A DNA stretch of 64,000 bases from Rhodobacteraceae bacterium Alg231-04. GTDB taxonomy: Bacteria > Pseudomonadota > Alphaproteobacteria > Rhodobacterales > Rhodobacteraceae. Location: assembly GCA_900143635.1 (NCBI GenBank), contig FREY01000003.1, positions 387,220-451,219 of the forward strand. The letters are read 5' to 3'. Under the pieces are notes generated by a model. That model was given only the letters and a program-made list of their open reading frames with translations. It was not told the DNA's origin and searched no databases. Below, one piece after another: positions 1 through 8,315 of this stretch (position 1 is its first letter; each line of letters opens with the position of its first letter). Made by a program: the position numbers and the translations under genes.

Positions 1-427
1 GGCCGCGCACGGTGGCAAACAGCACTTCCCAGATGCCACCGATGACCAGCGTGGTGAGGTAGATCGGCAGGAAATACAGGAAACCATGCGCCATATTGGC
101 GGCGATGTTATCCGCGTTATAGCCGATGCCCAGCATATCGATGATCGCTGCACGCCAGCCCGAGGCCCCGTGCGTGGCAATTGCCGAGTTGATCTGGAAG
201 CCGGTGTTATACAGCGCCATCAGGATACAAGGGATCGCCGCGATGACCACATAGGTCATGATCCGCTTCATATCGACATAGGACCGCGCATGGGGCGCGG
301 CGGTGGTGACAGTCTTCGGAGTGTAGATGAAGCTTTCCACCATCTCGTAGATGGGGAAGGCTTTCTCGTACTTGCCGCCCTTCACAAAGTGCGGCTCTAT
401 CCGGTCAAAGAAGTTGCGCAGACCCAA
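1..427 (-). CDS. nqrB: NQR subunit B, partial (N-terminal part)
   Basis: Membrane subunit B of the Na+-translocating NADH:quinone oxidoreductase, which couples NADH oxidation to Na+ export across the inner membrane. Only about 142 N-terminal codons lie in the window; the rest is beyond base 1. The protein begins GLRNFFDRIEPHF, and the segment with VVIAAIPCILMALYNTGF reads as the first membrane helix. The covalent-FMN threonine lies further on and is not visible. I place the start at TTG 427, because no ATG fits and a GGAGGG ribosome site (436-441) lies 8 nt upstream. It follows nqrA with a 4-nt gap, so the two are co-transcribed. Family assignment is firm; the non-ATG start is inferred. Confidence 0.93.
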   Translation of the reverse strand, partial: MGLRNFFDRIEPHFVKGGKYEKAFPIYEMVESFIYTPKTVTTAAPHARSYVDMKRIMTYVVIAAIPCILMALYNTGFQINSAIATHGASGWRAAIIDMLGIGYNADNIAANMAHGFLYFLPIYLTTLVIGGIWEVLFATVRG

Positions 428-431
428 TGCC

Positions 432-1769
432 TTAACCCTCCTTCTCAATTTTGGTCAGGCTGTCGCGCAATGCGAGCCCGTAATCATATTTGGCAGGACA
501 AGCGAACCCGATAAGGCCGAGATCCTCTTCGTCCAGTTCCAGCGCACCCAGCGCCTGTGCGGTGTCCGTGTCCATCACCAGAAGCGCGCGCAGCAGCTGT
601 GTCGGCAGAAAATCCTGCGGCATCAGCTCTTCAAAGGTGCCGGTGGGCACCATGGCGCGGCGGCCACCGTTCATGTTGGTGGTCAGCGCATAGAGCTTTT
701 TGGAAAAGGCAGAGCCCAGCACCGGCTGCAAAGCGTATTTGCTGCCCATCGGACGGATCCAGCCCATCGGGATCTGCTTGGGATCTTCTTCGATCACGGT
801 GATCTGGCGCGCATAGCGGCCCAGATAGCTGTCTGCGCCCTCACCGGCGCGACCCGACAGGATCGACCCGGAAATGATGCGCTGCGTCACCGACGTATCC
901 GTCTCGCCCGCTGTCAGCTCCGCCATGGAAGCACCCTGAAGCGTGCGCACCAGACGCGGATTGGACATCAGCGGACCCGACAGGGCCACGACACGCTCGG
1001 CGTTGATGGTGCCGGTTTCCAGCAGACGGCCAATCGCGATCACGTCCTGATAGCCGATGGTCCAGACTGTCTTGCTGCCCGAGGGCGGCTCGAGGAAATG
1101 CATATGCGTGCCAGCCAGGCCTGCGGGGTGCGGGCCGACAAAGCCTGCGACCTCAACACCTGACGCAGCGGGCACAGTCGCGCCGATCTCCTGACACAGG
1201 TAGGTCTTGCCCTCACTGAGCGAGGCAATCGCTTCCAAACCTTTGGCGAACGCATCCGCGGCGTCTGCAATGATCACGGCAGCGTCTGCGGCCAGCGGTT
1301 CCGATTCCATTGCCGTCACATAAAGTGCGGCAGGGCGCGCGGCCGGATCCGGCACCACCGAATAGGGGCGCGTGCGGAACGAGGTCCACAAACCGGCGGC
1401 GCAAAGACGCGCGGCCAGGCCTTCCGGGGTCGCAATGTCGCCAATCGCACTGAAATCGACGGGTTCTGCCGCACTGGCATCCACTTCGATCTCTACACTG
1501 ATCAGCACACGGCGCGCGCCACGGTTGACCGCTTTGACGCGACCCGCCACCGGCGACACGACCAGCGCGTCCGGGGTGTCTTTATGCGCGAATACGGGGC
1601 TGCCGGCGGCGACAACATCGCCCTCCTGCACCGAAAGGCGCGGCTTCAGGCCCAGATAGTCGGCGCCCAACAGCGCAACTGTCTTGACCTCGGGGCCTTG
1701 TGTGATCTCTTGCGAAGGAGCGCCCTTCACCGGAAGATCCAGCCCTTTTTTTAACTTGTATTGCTGCAA
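432..1769 (-). CDS. nqrA: NQR subunit A
   Basis: Soluble subunit A of the Na+-pumping NADH:quinone reductase. The opening KLKKGLDLPVKGAP and the following barrel-sandwich-like segment (GDVVAAGSPVFAHKDTPD, about residues 45-65) are typical of NqrA. The frame stays open upstream to 1868, but those 33 codons do not look like NqrA. TTG at 1769 gives MQQYKLKKGLD, a 445-residue protein of normal length, with an AGAAG ribosome site just upstream. It is the first gene of the nqr operon; nqrB starts 4 nt after its stop. The 171-bp gap to the divergent apbE must hold promoters for both directions. Both nqrA and nqrB appear to use TTG starts, which may keep their translation low or coupled. Confidence 0.94.
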   Translation of the reverse strand: MQQYKLKKGLDLPVKGAPSQEITQGPEVKTVALLGADYLGLKPRLSVQEGDVVAAGSPVFAHKDTPDALVVSPVAGRVKAVNRGARRVLISVEIEVDASAAEPVDFSAIGDIATPEGLAARLCAAGLWTSFRTRPYSVVPDPAARPAALYVTAMESEPLAADAAVIIADAADAFAKGLEAIASLSEGKTYLCQEIGATVPAASGVEVAGFVGPHPAGLAGTHMHFLEPPSGSKTVWTIGYQDVIAIGRLLETGTINAERVVALSGPLMSNPRLVRTLQGASMAELTAGETDTSVTQRIISGSILSGRAGEGADSYLGRYARQITVIEEDPKQIPMGWIRPMGSKYALQPVLGSAFSKKLYALTTNMNGGRRAMVPTGTFEELMPQDFLPTQLLRALLVMDTDTAQALGALELDEEDLGLIGFACPAKYDYGLALRDSLTKIEKEG

Positions 1770-1940
1770 GCGCTTCTCTTCTTCTCTGCAGCCAGTACAT
1801 GGCCGGTTTGATTTAGCGTTATGCGGATTCGAGCCGGTAATAATGCGAACAGCAGCGAGAACCCACACCTATTGTGATTTTTTTCCGAAAATGTGTATCA
1901 GGGCGCAGATAGTTGCTGAAGATGTACAGGAGAGGCCGGA

Positions 1941-2990
1941 ATGGCGTCAATAATTGGTGGAAAAGTGACACGGGCACTGGCTGCGGGGCTGTTGCTGGCG
2001 CTGGCCGCCTGCAAGGGCGAACCGGTGACAGTCAAAGTCAGCGGTGAAACCATGGGCACCACTTACCATGTAACGGCCGTGGACCAAAATGGGCGCATGA
2101 CGCCGGCACTGGTCGAAAAGGCCGTTGAGACCGCGCTGGCTGACGTCAATGCCAAGATGTCCAATTGGGATCCGAATTCCGAAATCTCAACATTCAACGC
2201 GTCCGCCGAAACCACACCGGTACCGATCTCGGACGAGCTCGCATATGTGATGCGCGCTGCCAGTCAGATCCACCTGCAGTCCGAAGGCCTGTTTGACGTA
2301 ACCCTTGGGCCGCTGATCGAACTGTGGGGCTTTGGCGCCCGCACCCCCGACAGCCCGGTGCCCGCCGATGACGCCATCGCTGAGGCGTTGAAATCCATTG
2401 GCCAGGGCAAGTTGATCACCCTTCGCTCCTCCAAGGGCACCATGGCCAAAGGTCTGCCCGAAACCTCCATCTATCTGGCCGCCATCGCCAAGGGCTACGG
2501 TGTCGACAAGGTTGCGGAAGCCCTTAAAGATATGGGGCTTGAGGACTATATGGTCGAAATTGGCGGCGATCTGGTGACTGCAGGTAAGAACCCGATGGGC
2601 CAGACATGGCGCATTGGTATCGAGCGGCCCCAGGCCGGCAGTCTGGCCGTTGAACAGGTGATTGGCATCTCTGGTCTGGGCATGGCCACCTCGGGTGATT
2701 ATCGCAATTACTTTGAGGAAGACGGCATCCGTTATTCCCATATCATCGACGGCACCACCGGCCGCCCGATCACCCATAACACCGCGTCTGTGACCGTTCT
2801 GGCCAAGGACGCAATGCTGGCGGATGGCTGGGCCACGGCGCTGCTGGCGCTGGGTCAGGAGCGCGGTCTGGAGATTTCAGAGCGGCTGAACCTCGCCGTT
2901 TTGTTCATCACGCGGGACTCGACTTCTGAAGGGGTAGCCTTTACCTCAACCCCCAACGCGCATTTCACGGCCCTGCAGGCCAATCAGTAA
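1941..2990 (+). CDS. apbE: FAD:protein FMN transferase (ApbE), lipoprotein
   Basis: Transfers FMN from FAD to threonines of target proteins; in NQR systems the targets are NqrB and NqrC. The 349-residue product starts with a lipoprotein signal peptide (LLLALAAC, lipobox Cys at about residue 24), so the enzyme is anchored facing the periplasm. Visible family motifs are METMGTTYHVTA-like GETMGTTYHVTA near residue 36, EIGGDLVTAGK in the middle and SHIIDGTTGRP near residue 265. AGGAGAGG lies 8 nt before the ATG. In many genomes apbE follows nqrF in the same operon; here it is divergent from nqrA and grouped with nqrM, which still ties it to flavinylation of NQR. Confidence 0.95.
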   Translation: MASIIGGKVTRALAAGLLLALAACKGEPVTVKVSGETMGTTYHVTAVDQNGRMTPALVEKAVETALADVNAKMSNWDPNSEISTFNASAETTPVPISDELAYVMRAASQIHLQSEGLFDVTLGPLIELWGFGARTPDSPVPADDAIAEALKSIGQGKLITLRSSKGTMAKGLPETSIYLAAIAKGYGVDKVAEALKDMGLEDYMVEIGGDLVTAGKNPMGQTWRIGIERPQAGSLAVEQVIGISGLGMATSGDYRNYFEEDGIRYSHIIDGTTGRPITHNTASVTVLAKDAMLADGWATALLALGQERGLEISERLNLAVLFITRDSTSEGVAFTSTPNAHFTALQANQ

Positions 2991-3004
2991 GAGGGGCGCT
3001 GCCC

Positions 3005-3241
3005 ATGTCCACGTTTATCCTCGCCTTCATCCTTCTGACCCTCGTCATGCTGGGCATGTCGCTGGGTGTGATGCTGATGGGCAAAACCATCAAGGGCAGC
3101 TGCGGCGGCCTGAATGCTATTTCCGGCGCGGATAAATGCGTGGTCTGCAAGAAAGACGTCGACCCTGACAGCCCGCTGCGCGACAAGCTGCAGTGCAAAC
3201 GGGCGCGCCAAATGGTCGAACGGATGGAAGCGGAAGGCTAA
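3005..3241 (+). CDS. nqrM: NQR maturation protein NqrM (DUF539)
   Basis: Small 78-residue membrane protein needed for maturation of Na+-NQR, thought to help deliver iron for the Fe site between NqrD and NqrE. It has one N-terminal membrane helix (about residues 3-26, ILAFILLTLVMLGMSLGVML) and a cytoplasmic tail with four or more cysteines: GSCGGL, then KCVVCKK, and a later LQCKR. This matches the DUF539/NqrM pattern. It starts 14 nt after apbE, so the two form a maturation operon divergent from the structural nqr genes. The stop codon lies in the loop of a 10-bp hairpin that closes the operon. Confidence 0.93.
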   Translation: MSTFILAFILLTLVMLGMSLGVMLMGKTIKGSCGGLNAISGADKCVVCKKDVDPDSPLRDKLQCKRARQMVERMEAEG

Positions 3242-3252
3242 GCCGCTTCCAT
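3224..3252. terminator. Hairpin between convergent nqrM and exonuclease genes
   Basis: Perfect 10-bp inverted repeat, ATGGAAGCGG at 3224-3233 and CCGCTTCCAT at 3243-3252, with a 9-nt loop that contains the end of the nqrM stop codon. It is followed by TTG on the plus strand, with no long T tract. Position between two convergent genes supports a bidirectional terminator; this is inferred from shape and place. Confidence 0.6.
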
Positions 3253-3265
3253 TTGACGCGGGGCT

Positions 3266-4195
3266 TCAGGCGCCGCGCACAATCTCCAGAAATTCATCCT
3301 CGCTGAGGATTTGCAGGCTGTGGCCCTGTTCGATCAGCTCTACCGCGCGGCGGTGTTTGGTGCTGAGATAGCCATCCGCGCCGCCCGACAGATCATAGCT
3401 GCCGACCACCAGCATCGAGACCTTCCGACTGACGCTGGCCTTGACGGTCACGCCCGCTTCGGCGGCCAGCCTTGCGGCCTCCTCCCGGCTCATCGACAAA
3501 TCGCCCGAGAAACAGGCCGCATGGCCATACATGGCCCCGCGCGGATTTCCTTCGCGCGCGACAGATTTCGGGAAATAGCCCCCTGCCCGCTTGGCCTGCC
3601 TTGGTGCGGCTCCGGCGGCGACGCGGACCTTTTGAAACGACCCGTCAAAGAAATTGGCGCCGGTCTTTTGCTCGGCCAACAGCACCACCTGCGCGGCGGC
3701 CTTGGCGTCCTCGGCGGCGTCATGGTGCTGGAAGTCCAGACCCAGATGGGTTTTCAGACTGCCCAGCCCATGGCCACCATTGCCGCGTAGTTCCGGCCAG
3801 GCGGTGCGTGCGGCCTGCACGCTGTTGTGCCAGTCCAGCTCAGGCTCCATCAGCCGATAGGTGCGGCAGGCAGCATCGATGGCGCGTTGGTCGAAGGTGC
3901 TGTGCTGCACCAGCGGATGGCGGTTGAGGAAGGGGTAGAGCGGTTCAAACACCTCCGCAAAATCCGGACAGCCCGCCACGGTCGCGGCACTGATACCATG
4001 CAGTCGCGTGTTGAAGGGCGCAAAGGTGTCACGCGGGTCGACGAAGAAACTGTGCGTCTCCATCGCGCCAGAGGCATCTACCAAGGCGATCCCGATCTGA
4101 CAGATCGAGGCGGCGTCCGCATTGGCCGTTTCAACATCCAGCGCCACAAAGCGCACGTCGCGCGACAGCATCTCTGGCGATGGCAGATTGCTCAT
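3266..4195 (-). CDS. DEDDh 3'-5' exonuclease with C-terminal BRCT domain
   Basis: A 309-residue DnaQ-like exonuclease. The N-terminal half carries the DEDDh acid set: FVALDVETAN (ExoI, D and E), HSTFDQRAID (ExoII, D) and HHDAAEDA (ExoIII, H and D). The C-terminal part, from about residue 215, has FSGDLSMSREEAARLAAEAG and MLVVGSYDLSGG, the pattern of a BRCT domain as in DNA ligase. The architecture matches stand-alone exonucleases related to DNA polymerase III epsilon and suggests a role in DNA repair or proofreading. I choose ATG 4195 over an upstream ATG at 4222 because the latter would overlap the preceding gene. It probably shares a transcript with the small membrane-protein gene whose stop is 4 nt upstream. 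Confidence 0.85.
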   Translation of the reverse strand: MSNLPSPEMLSRDVRFVALDVETANADAASICQIGIALVDASGAMETHSFFVDPRDTFAPFNTRLHGISAATVAGCPDFAEVFEPLYPFLNRHPLVQHSTFDQRAIDAACRTYRLMEPELDWHNSVQAARTAWPELRGNGGHGLGSLKTHLGLDFQHHDAAEDAKAAAQVVLLAEQKTGANFFDGSFQKVRVAAGAAPRQAKRAGGYFPKSVAREGNPRGAMYGHAACFSGDLSMSREEAARLAAEAGVTVKASVSRKVSMLVVGSYDLSGGADGYLSTKHRRAVELIEQGHSLQILSEDEFLEIVRGA

Positions 4196-4199
4196 CCAG

Positions 4200-4430
4200 C
4201 TACACCGTCTGCATTGGCACAAAGGCCAGCGTCAAAAGGCAGGCGGCAGCCAACAGTCCGAAAAGCCACAGCTGCCAGCGCGGTCCTTCGGCCTTCCACA
4301 CCCGGCGGTAGCGGTTGCCAGCCAAAACGGCGGCAAAAATCAGCACAACAGCAATCGCCGGTGTCAGTGTAAACGGGTCAGACGGCAAGATTATTTCCCC
4401 AAACGCAGATTCTGCTCTAAGCTTATTCAT
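4200..4430 (-). CDS. Small two-helix membrane protein, unknown function
   Basis: A 76-residue protein with two hydrophobic stretches, about residues 22-40 (LTPAIAVVLIFAAVLAG) and 54-71 (LWLFGLLAAACLLTLAFV), joined by a basic link (NRYRRVWKAEGPRW). The basic link suggests both ends outside and the loop in the cytoplasm. I do not recognise the family. Its stop is 4 nt before the exonuclease start, so translation may be coupled. There is no strong ribosome site. It overlaps the unused upstream extension of the divergent CBS frame. Existence is likely from the membrane pattern and the tight junction. Confidence 0.6.
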   Translation of the reverse strand: MNKLRAESAFGEIILPSDPFTLTPAIAVVLIFAAVLAGNRYRRVWKAEGPRWQLWLFGLLAAACLLTLAFVPMQTV

Positions 4431-4470
4431 ACAGAGAGAACCCCATAGACAACAGGGAGCGTTTCTTCGA

Positions 4471-4989
4471 ATGCCAGCATCCTACCAAGCGCCCAAACGC
4501 GGCGACAGCCAGAAGAAGTCCATGAGCCAGACCGCCGAGAGCAATCTCAGCCACGCAGAGCCCACGGTTCAGACGCTCATCGCGTCCAAAGGTGGATCAG
4601 TTTTTTCCATCCGCCCCGAAGAAACCCTGAAATCTGCCGTGAACATGCTGCGCGACAAACATGTCGGCGCGCTGTTGGTTCTGGACGGGGACGGCACGTT
4701 AAAGGGCATCCTGTCCGAACGCGACATCGTGCGAAAACTGGCCGAAACACCCGGTCAGACCCTGCCCCAGACGGTAGAGGAAAACATGACCTCCAAGGTG
4801 GAAACCTGCGAACCGGCAGAGACGATGGTCTCGGTCCTCAAACGGATGAGCGAGGGGCGTTTCCGCCACATGCCGGTGGTTGAGAACGAAGCCGTCAAAG
4901 GCATGATCACCATCGGCGATGTGGTGAACTTCCGCTTAACACAGCTGGAACACGAAGCCCTGCAAATGAAGCAGATGATCGTCGGCTAA
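4471..4989 (+). CDS. CBS-domain pair protein
   Basis: Two tandem CBS modules make up nearly the whole protein: the first around VFSIRPEETLKSAVNMLRD and LKGILSERDIVRKLAE, the second around VETCEPAETMVSVLKRMSE and VKGMITIGDVVNFRL. Such pairs bind adenosine nucleotides and act as energy or ligand sensors; no effector domain is fused here, so the partner is unknown. The frame is open from 4315. ATG 4471 (GGGAG 11 nt upstream, 172 residues) and ATG 4522 (AGAAG close upstream, 155 residues) are both possible; the conserved fold begins after either. It ends 58 bp from the convergent LuxR gene, with a strong hairpin between. Confidence 0.85.
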   Translation: MPASYQAPKRGDSQKKSMSQTAESNLSHAEPTVQTLIASKGGSVFSIRPEETLKSAVNMLRDKHVGALLVLDGDGTLKGILSERDIVRKLAETPGQTLPQTVEENMTSKVETCEPAETMVSVLKRMSEGRFRHMPVVENEAVKGMITIGDVVNFRLTQLEHEALQMKQMIVG

Positions 4990-5006
4990 CGCTGACTTGG
5001 TAGCAA

Positions 5007-5031
5007 CCGGCCCCATCGTGCATGGGGCCGG
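5007..5031. terminator. Hairpin between convergent CBS and LuxR genes
   Basis: Perfect 10-bp stem, CCGGCCCCAT at 5007-5016 and ATGGGGCCGG at 5022-5031, with loop CGTGC. It lies in the 58-bp gap between the two converging stops. There is no T tract on either side, so termination strength is uncertain. Confidence 0.6.
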
Positions 5032-5047
5032 AGCCTGCGCTTTGCGA

Positions 5048-5839
5048 TCACCCGCTGGCCAGATGCCGCGACGCCAGAGCGAACAATTCCGCCTGCGAGG
5101 AAATGCCCAGCTTGGCATAGGCGTGGTGGCGATGCACCTTAACGGTGCCCGGTGAAATCCCCAAATAGGCCGCTGCTGATGGGGTGGAATGCCCCTGCAG
5201 AACCAGCTGCACGACCTCGCCCTCGCGCGGGCTCAGGACGCCATTGCCAAAGGTCTGCATCCGGTCATCCCAATCAGTACCAGAGGTGTCCTTCAAAGGG
5301 CGCTCCAACTGCCCCCATTGCCGCAAGACAACTGCGGAAATCAGCCCAAAGACAGCATTCAGCCGCCCGGTATCCTCATCCGTAAACTTCTGTTTGCGGG
5401 TAAACCGCGCGAGGGAAACGAGAATCCAGCTCTCCTCACCATCCGGTATCAGCAAGCCGATCTCATCGCTGATACCCAATTTACCATAGATGACGCGGTA
5501 GTATTCGGACCGGTAAAACCCCTCTGGCGCGAGGTCCATCAACCGGTAAGCGCCCGGTGTTTTGCCATTCCGGCCGGCCTGATACAGCGGATCCAGCAGG
5601 TAAGGCCCGGAGGCATAGAATTCCACCGTGATGGCGGCCTGCAATGCATCCAGATCCTGATAGAGCGACGCCGGCGGCGTGGCGCCTGAAAACCGCGTGG
5701 CGACCATGGAATCAAAACTGCAGCACTGGCCCAGCATCTGGCGCAGCGCTGCCGGGAACCCGGCGGTGCCAATCGTCTCGGCCAGAGTGGCAAATGCCGT
5801 CGCCCAACCCGCTGGCAACTCCTGATAGCTGTTCTGCAT
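5048..5839 (-). CDS. LuxR-family transcriptional regulator (first paralog)
   Basis: A 263-residue regulator. The C-terminal 65 residues are a LuxR/GerE helix-turn-helix: VLSPREGEVVQLVLQGHS, then LGISPGTVKVHRHHAYAKLG. The N-terminal 180 residues are not a clear acyl-homoserine-lactone domain; they share the pattern GFPAAL, LLDPLY, FYRSEYY and a short acidic turn with the LuxR protein at 25464-26321, so the two are paralogs with a common, probably ligand-sensing, domain. It is divergent from the agmatinase gene across a 112-bp gap that contains a 7-bp inverted repeat, CTATGCC at 5843 and GGCATAG at 5880. By context it likely controls the agmatinase and the PotF-like gene. Ligand unknown; a guanidino compound or polyamine is a guess from context. 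Confidence 0.88.
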   Translation of the reverse strand: MQNSYQELPAGWATAFATLAETIGTAGFPAALRQMLGQCCSFDSMVATRFSGATPPASLYQDLDALQAAITVEFYASGPYLLDPLYQAGRNGKTPGAYRLMDLAPEGFYRSEYYRVIYGKLGISDEIGLLIPDGEESWILVSLARFTRKQKFTDEDTGRLNAVFGLISAVVLRQWGQLERPLKDTSGTDWDDRMQTFGNGVLSPREGEVVQLVLQGHSTPSAAAYLGISPGTVKVHRHHAYAKLGISSQAELFALASRHLASG

Positions 5840-5951
5840 CGCCTATGCCTATCGATATATACCTCTGGCCTAGTTTACCGGCATAGCCCCTCGGTTTCAA
5901 ACTCCCCGGCGATACAGATCACATTTTCTTCCAGCCAATGCGGAGACAGCC

Positions 5952-6923
5952 ATGTCCATCAAATCCAGCGTGAACCCCGAACAAGGCGATCTCGCCTTCA
6001 CCCGCGACAGCGACCGCGGCATCATCCCCGAGGCATCTTGGGCCGGCGCGCTCAGCTTTATGCGCCGCCGGTACACCAAGGACCTGACCGGTGTGGATGT
6101 AGCGATCATGGGGGTGCCCTTTGATCTGGCGGTGTCCTCACGCTCGGGCACCCGTCTGGGCCCGCGCGCTGTGCGCTCCGGATCCAGCCACATCGCATGG
6201 TCCAACCCCTGGCCATGGGAGAACGACCCTTTCGAGCAGCTGTCAATCATCGACTACGGCGATTGCGAATTCGACTATGGCTACCCGGACAAGGTGCCGG
6301 GTGAAATCACTGCCGCCGCCAAGGGTGTGCTGGACAAGGACACCGCGCTTTTGTCGATCGGCGGCGACCACTACATCACCTATCCGCTGCTGAAAGCCCA
6401 TGTGGAAAAACACGGGCCGCTGTCCCTGGTACAGTTCGACGCCCACACCGATACATGGGAGGATGAGCCCGGCCGCATCGACCACGGCACCATGCTTTGG
6501 CACGCGATCAACGAAGGTCTGGTTGATCCGTCCCGCTCAGTTCAGGTCGGCATCCGCACCCATAACCCCAACCCGATGGGCATGAACATTATTGACGCCA
6601 TCGAGGTGCATAAAACCGGCCCCAACGCCGTCGCCGAGAAGATCCGCACCATCGTTGGCGACCACAAAGCCTACGTCACCTTCGACATCGACGCGCTGGA
6701 ACCCGCCTCGGCCCCCGGCACCGGCACGCCGGTGATTGGTGGTCTTTCACCCTATCAGGCGCAGGAAATCATACGCTCGATTGTGGGCATCAATGTTGTG
6801 GGCATGGATCTGGTCGAAGTCTCGCCGGCCTATGACATCTCGGAAATCACCGCCATCGCCGGGGCCACGCTGGTCAACGACCTTCTGTGTCTCTACGCCG
6901 CCAGCCCCGCCGGCCAGCGTTAA
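5952..6923 (+). CDS. speB: Agmatinase-family ureohydrolase
   Basis: Mn-dependent hydrolase of the arginase/agmatinase fold that releases urea from a guanidino compound. All metal ligands are visible: GGDHY, DAHTDTW and DIDALEP. The 323-residue length and the N-terminal GVPFDLAVSSRSGTRLGPRAVR block fit agmatinase, guanidinobutyrase and guanidinopropionase alike, so the substrate cannot be fixed from sequence. If agmatine is the substrate, the products are putrescine and urea. An AGACAGCC segment precedes the ATG. The next gene, a PotF-like binding protein, starts 27 nt after its stop, and the divergent LuxR gene is the likely regulator. The symbol is given in the family sense only. Confidence 0.88.
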   Translation: MSIKSSVNPEQGDLAFTRDSDRGIIPEASWAGALSFMRRRYTKDLTGVDVAIMGVPFDLAVSSRSGTRLGPRAVRSGSSHIAWSNPWPWENDPFEQLSIIDYGDCEFDYGYPDKVPGEITAAAKGVLDKDTALLSIGGDHYITYPLLKAHVEKHGPLSLVQFDAHTDTWEDEPGRIDHGTMLWHAINEGLVDPSRSVQVGIRTHNPNPMGMNIIDAIEVHKTGPNAVAEKIRTIVGDHKAYVTFDIDALEPASAPGTGTPVIGGLSPYQAQEIIRSIVGINVVGMDLVEVSPAYDISEITAIAGATLVNDLLCLYAASPAGQR

Positions 6924-6950
6924 GCGATCATACCATCTGGGAGAGAAAGA

Positions 6951-8033
6951 ATGAATAAGAACAAAGTCCTCCCCGCCCTGCTGGCCGCCGCATTTGCGGC
7001 GCCCGCCTCGGCCGGGGAGCTGAACCTATATAACTGGGCTGACTATTTCGGTGAAACCACTGTCGCCGACTATGAAAAAGGCACCGGCACCACGGTGACG
7101 CTGGACTTTTTCGACAGCAACGAAGTGCTGGAAACCAAGATGCTGGCCGGTGGGTCGGGCTATGACGTGGTTTTCCCTGCAGCCTCTAACGCCGAACGGC
7201 AGATGATGGCCGGTGCGCTGCACAAGATTGATGTGTCACGCCTACAAAACTACGCCAACCTGCGTCCTGAGATCCTGGGCGTTCTGGACGGGGTTCCGGG
7301 TGGTCGAGAGCTGGGTGTCCCCTATACCTGGGGCACCGTTGGTCTGGCCTATAACCCGGCTCTGATCGAAGCGCGTCTTGGCGATATGCCAGTCGACAGC
7401 TGGGACCTGCTGTTCAAGCCGGAATATGCCGCCAAGCTGAAAGACTGCGGCATCGGCGTGCTGGACAGCCCCGTTGAAATGATCTCGGTGGCGCTGAACT
7501 ACCTTGGGCTGGACCCCTATTCCGAGGATAAGGGCGAAATCGCTCAGGCGCAGGAGCTGCTGGCAGCGGCCACCCCCAATGTGGCCTATTTCAACAACCA
7601 GAAACCCTCAACTGATCTGCCTGCGGGCAATGTCTGTCTGGCAGCGATGTATTCGGGCGATGCCGGCATCGCGCAGGCCCGTGCGATGGAAGCAGACAAT
7701 GGCGTCGACGTCTTCTATGCGATCCCTAAGGAGGGCACGCTGATGTGGATCGACCTGATGTCGATCCCCGAAGACGCCCCCAACGTGGATGAAGCCTATC
7801 AGTTCATCGACTACATGCTGATGCCCGAGGTGATCGCCGAAGTGTCCAACTTTGTCTTCTTTGCCAACGCCAATGAGGCGGCAAATGAATACGTCCTGCC
7901 CGAGGTGCTGTCTGACCCCGGCATCTACCCGGATGACGAAACCCTTGGCCGATTGTTCCCGGACAAAAGCCTTGGCGGCAAGGCGCTGCGCCAGCGCACA
8001 CGGGCCTGGACCAAAGTGAAATCAGGCATCTAA
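6951..8033 (+). CDS. PotF-like periplasmic polyamine-type binding protein, orphan
   Basis: A 360-residue periplasmic receptor with a signal peptide ending at about residue 21 (AAPASAG). The mature start LNLYNWADYF is diagnostic of the PotD/PotF family that binds putrescine, spermidine and related cations. GAGAGA lies just before the ATG. It follows the agmatinase gene in the same direction but has no permease or ATPase next to it; the closest matching membrane components are at 10428-13199 and 28723-31605. It may feed one of those or act as a sensor with the LuxR protein. Two inverted repeats downstream probably end the transcript. Confidence 0.9.
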   Translation: MNKNKVLPALLAAAFAAPASAGELNLYNWADYFGETTVADYEKGTGTTVTLDFFDSNEVLETKMLAGGSGYDVVFPAASNAERQMMAGALHKIDVSRLQNYANLRPEILGVLDGVPGGRELGVPYTWGTVGLAYNPALIEARLGDMPVDSWDLLFKPEYAAKLKDCGIGVLDSPVEMISVALNYLGLDPYSEDKGEIAQAQELLAAATPNVAYFNNQKPSTDLPAGNVCLAAMYSGDAGIAQARAMEADNGVDVFYAIPKEGTLMWIDLMSIPEDAPNVDEAYQFIDYMLMPEVIAEVSNFVFFANANEAANEYVLPEVLSDPGIYPDDETLGRLFPDKSLGGKALRQRTRAWTKVKSGI

Positions 8034-8043
8034 GGCGCCTTGA

Positions 8044-8073
8044 ATTTTGGGGCTGCTTTGGTGGTCCCAAAAT
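8044..8073 (+). terminator. Hairpin downstream of the PotF-like gene
   Basis: Inverted repeat ATTTTGGG at 8044-8051 and CCCAAAAT at 8066-8073 with a 14-nt loop, 10 bases after the stop at 8033. The A/T-ended stem fits a weak intrinsic terminator for the agmatinase-PotF unit. Confidence 0.45.
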
Positions 8074-8134
8074 CAATCTCCAATGGCGCGCGCCACCTCT
8101 GATAGTGTTCTGCCCCCTGTTCAGACCAAGGTCA

Positions 8135-8154
8135 CAGAAGATCCCGATCTTCTG
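8135..8154. repeat. Perfect 9-bp inverted repeat in the 8.0-8.3 kb gap
   Basis: CAGAAGATC at 8135-8143 and GATCTTCTG at 8146-8154 are separated by CC only. This is compact enough to be a protein-binding dyad for the gene at 8316 or a second terminator (ATTTTG follows). The rest of the 8034-8315 gap shows no other gene or structure that I can support. Confidence 0.4.
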
Positions 8155-8315
8155 ATTTTGCCACCAATCTTTACACAACTCGACCGAATTTGCTGTTCAC
8201 AATGATCGAGGAATGGCCCATGCATGGGGTCTGGCCGTGTTGGCAGGTAATGCATTGAGACAAATGCACATGCTGACCACCAGCAAAATACGGCGCCGCA
8301 ACAGGAGGTCTTCGG

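Noticed and set aside
351-1163. Long plus-strand open frame of 270 codons over nqrA
   Set aside because: It is antisense to a certain gene, has no family motif, and arises from the GC-rich third codon positions of nqrA.
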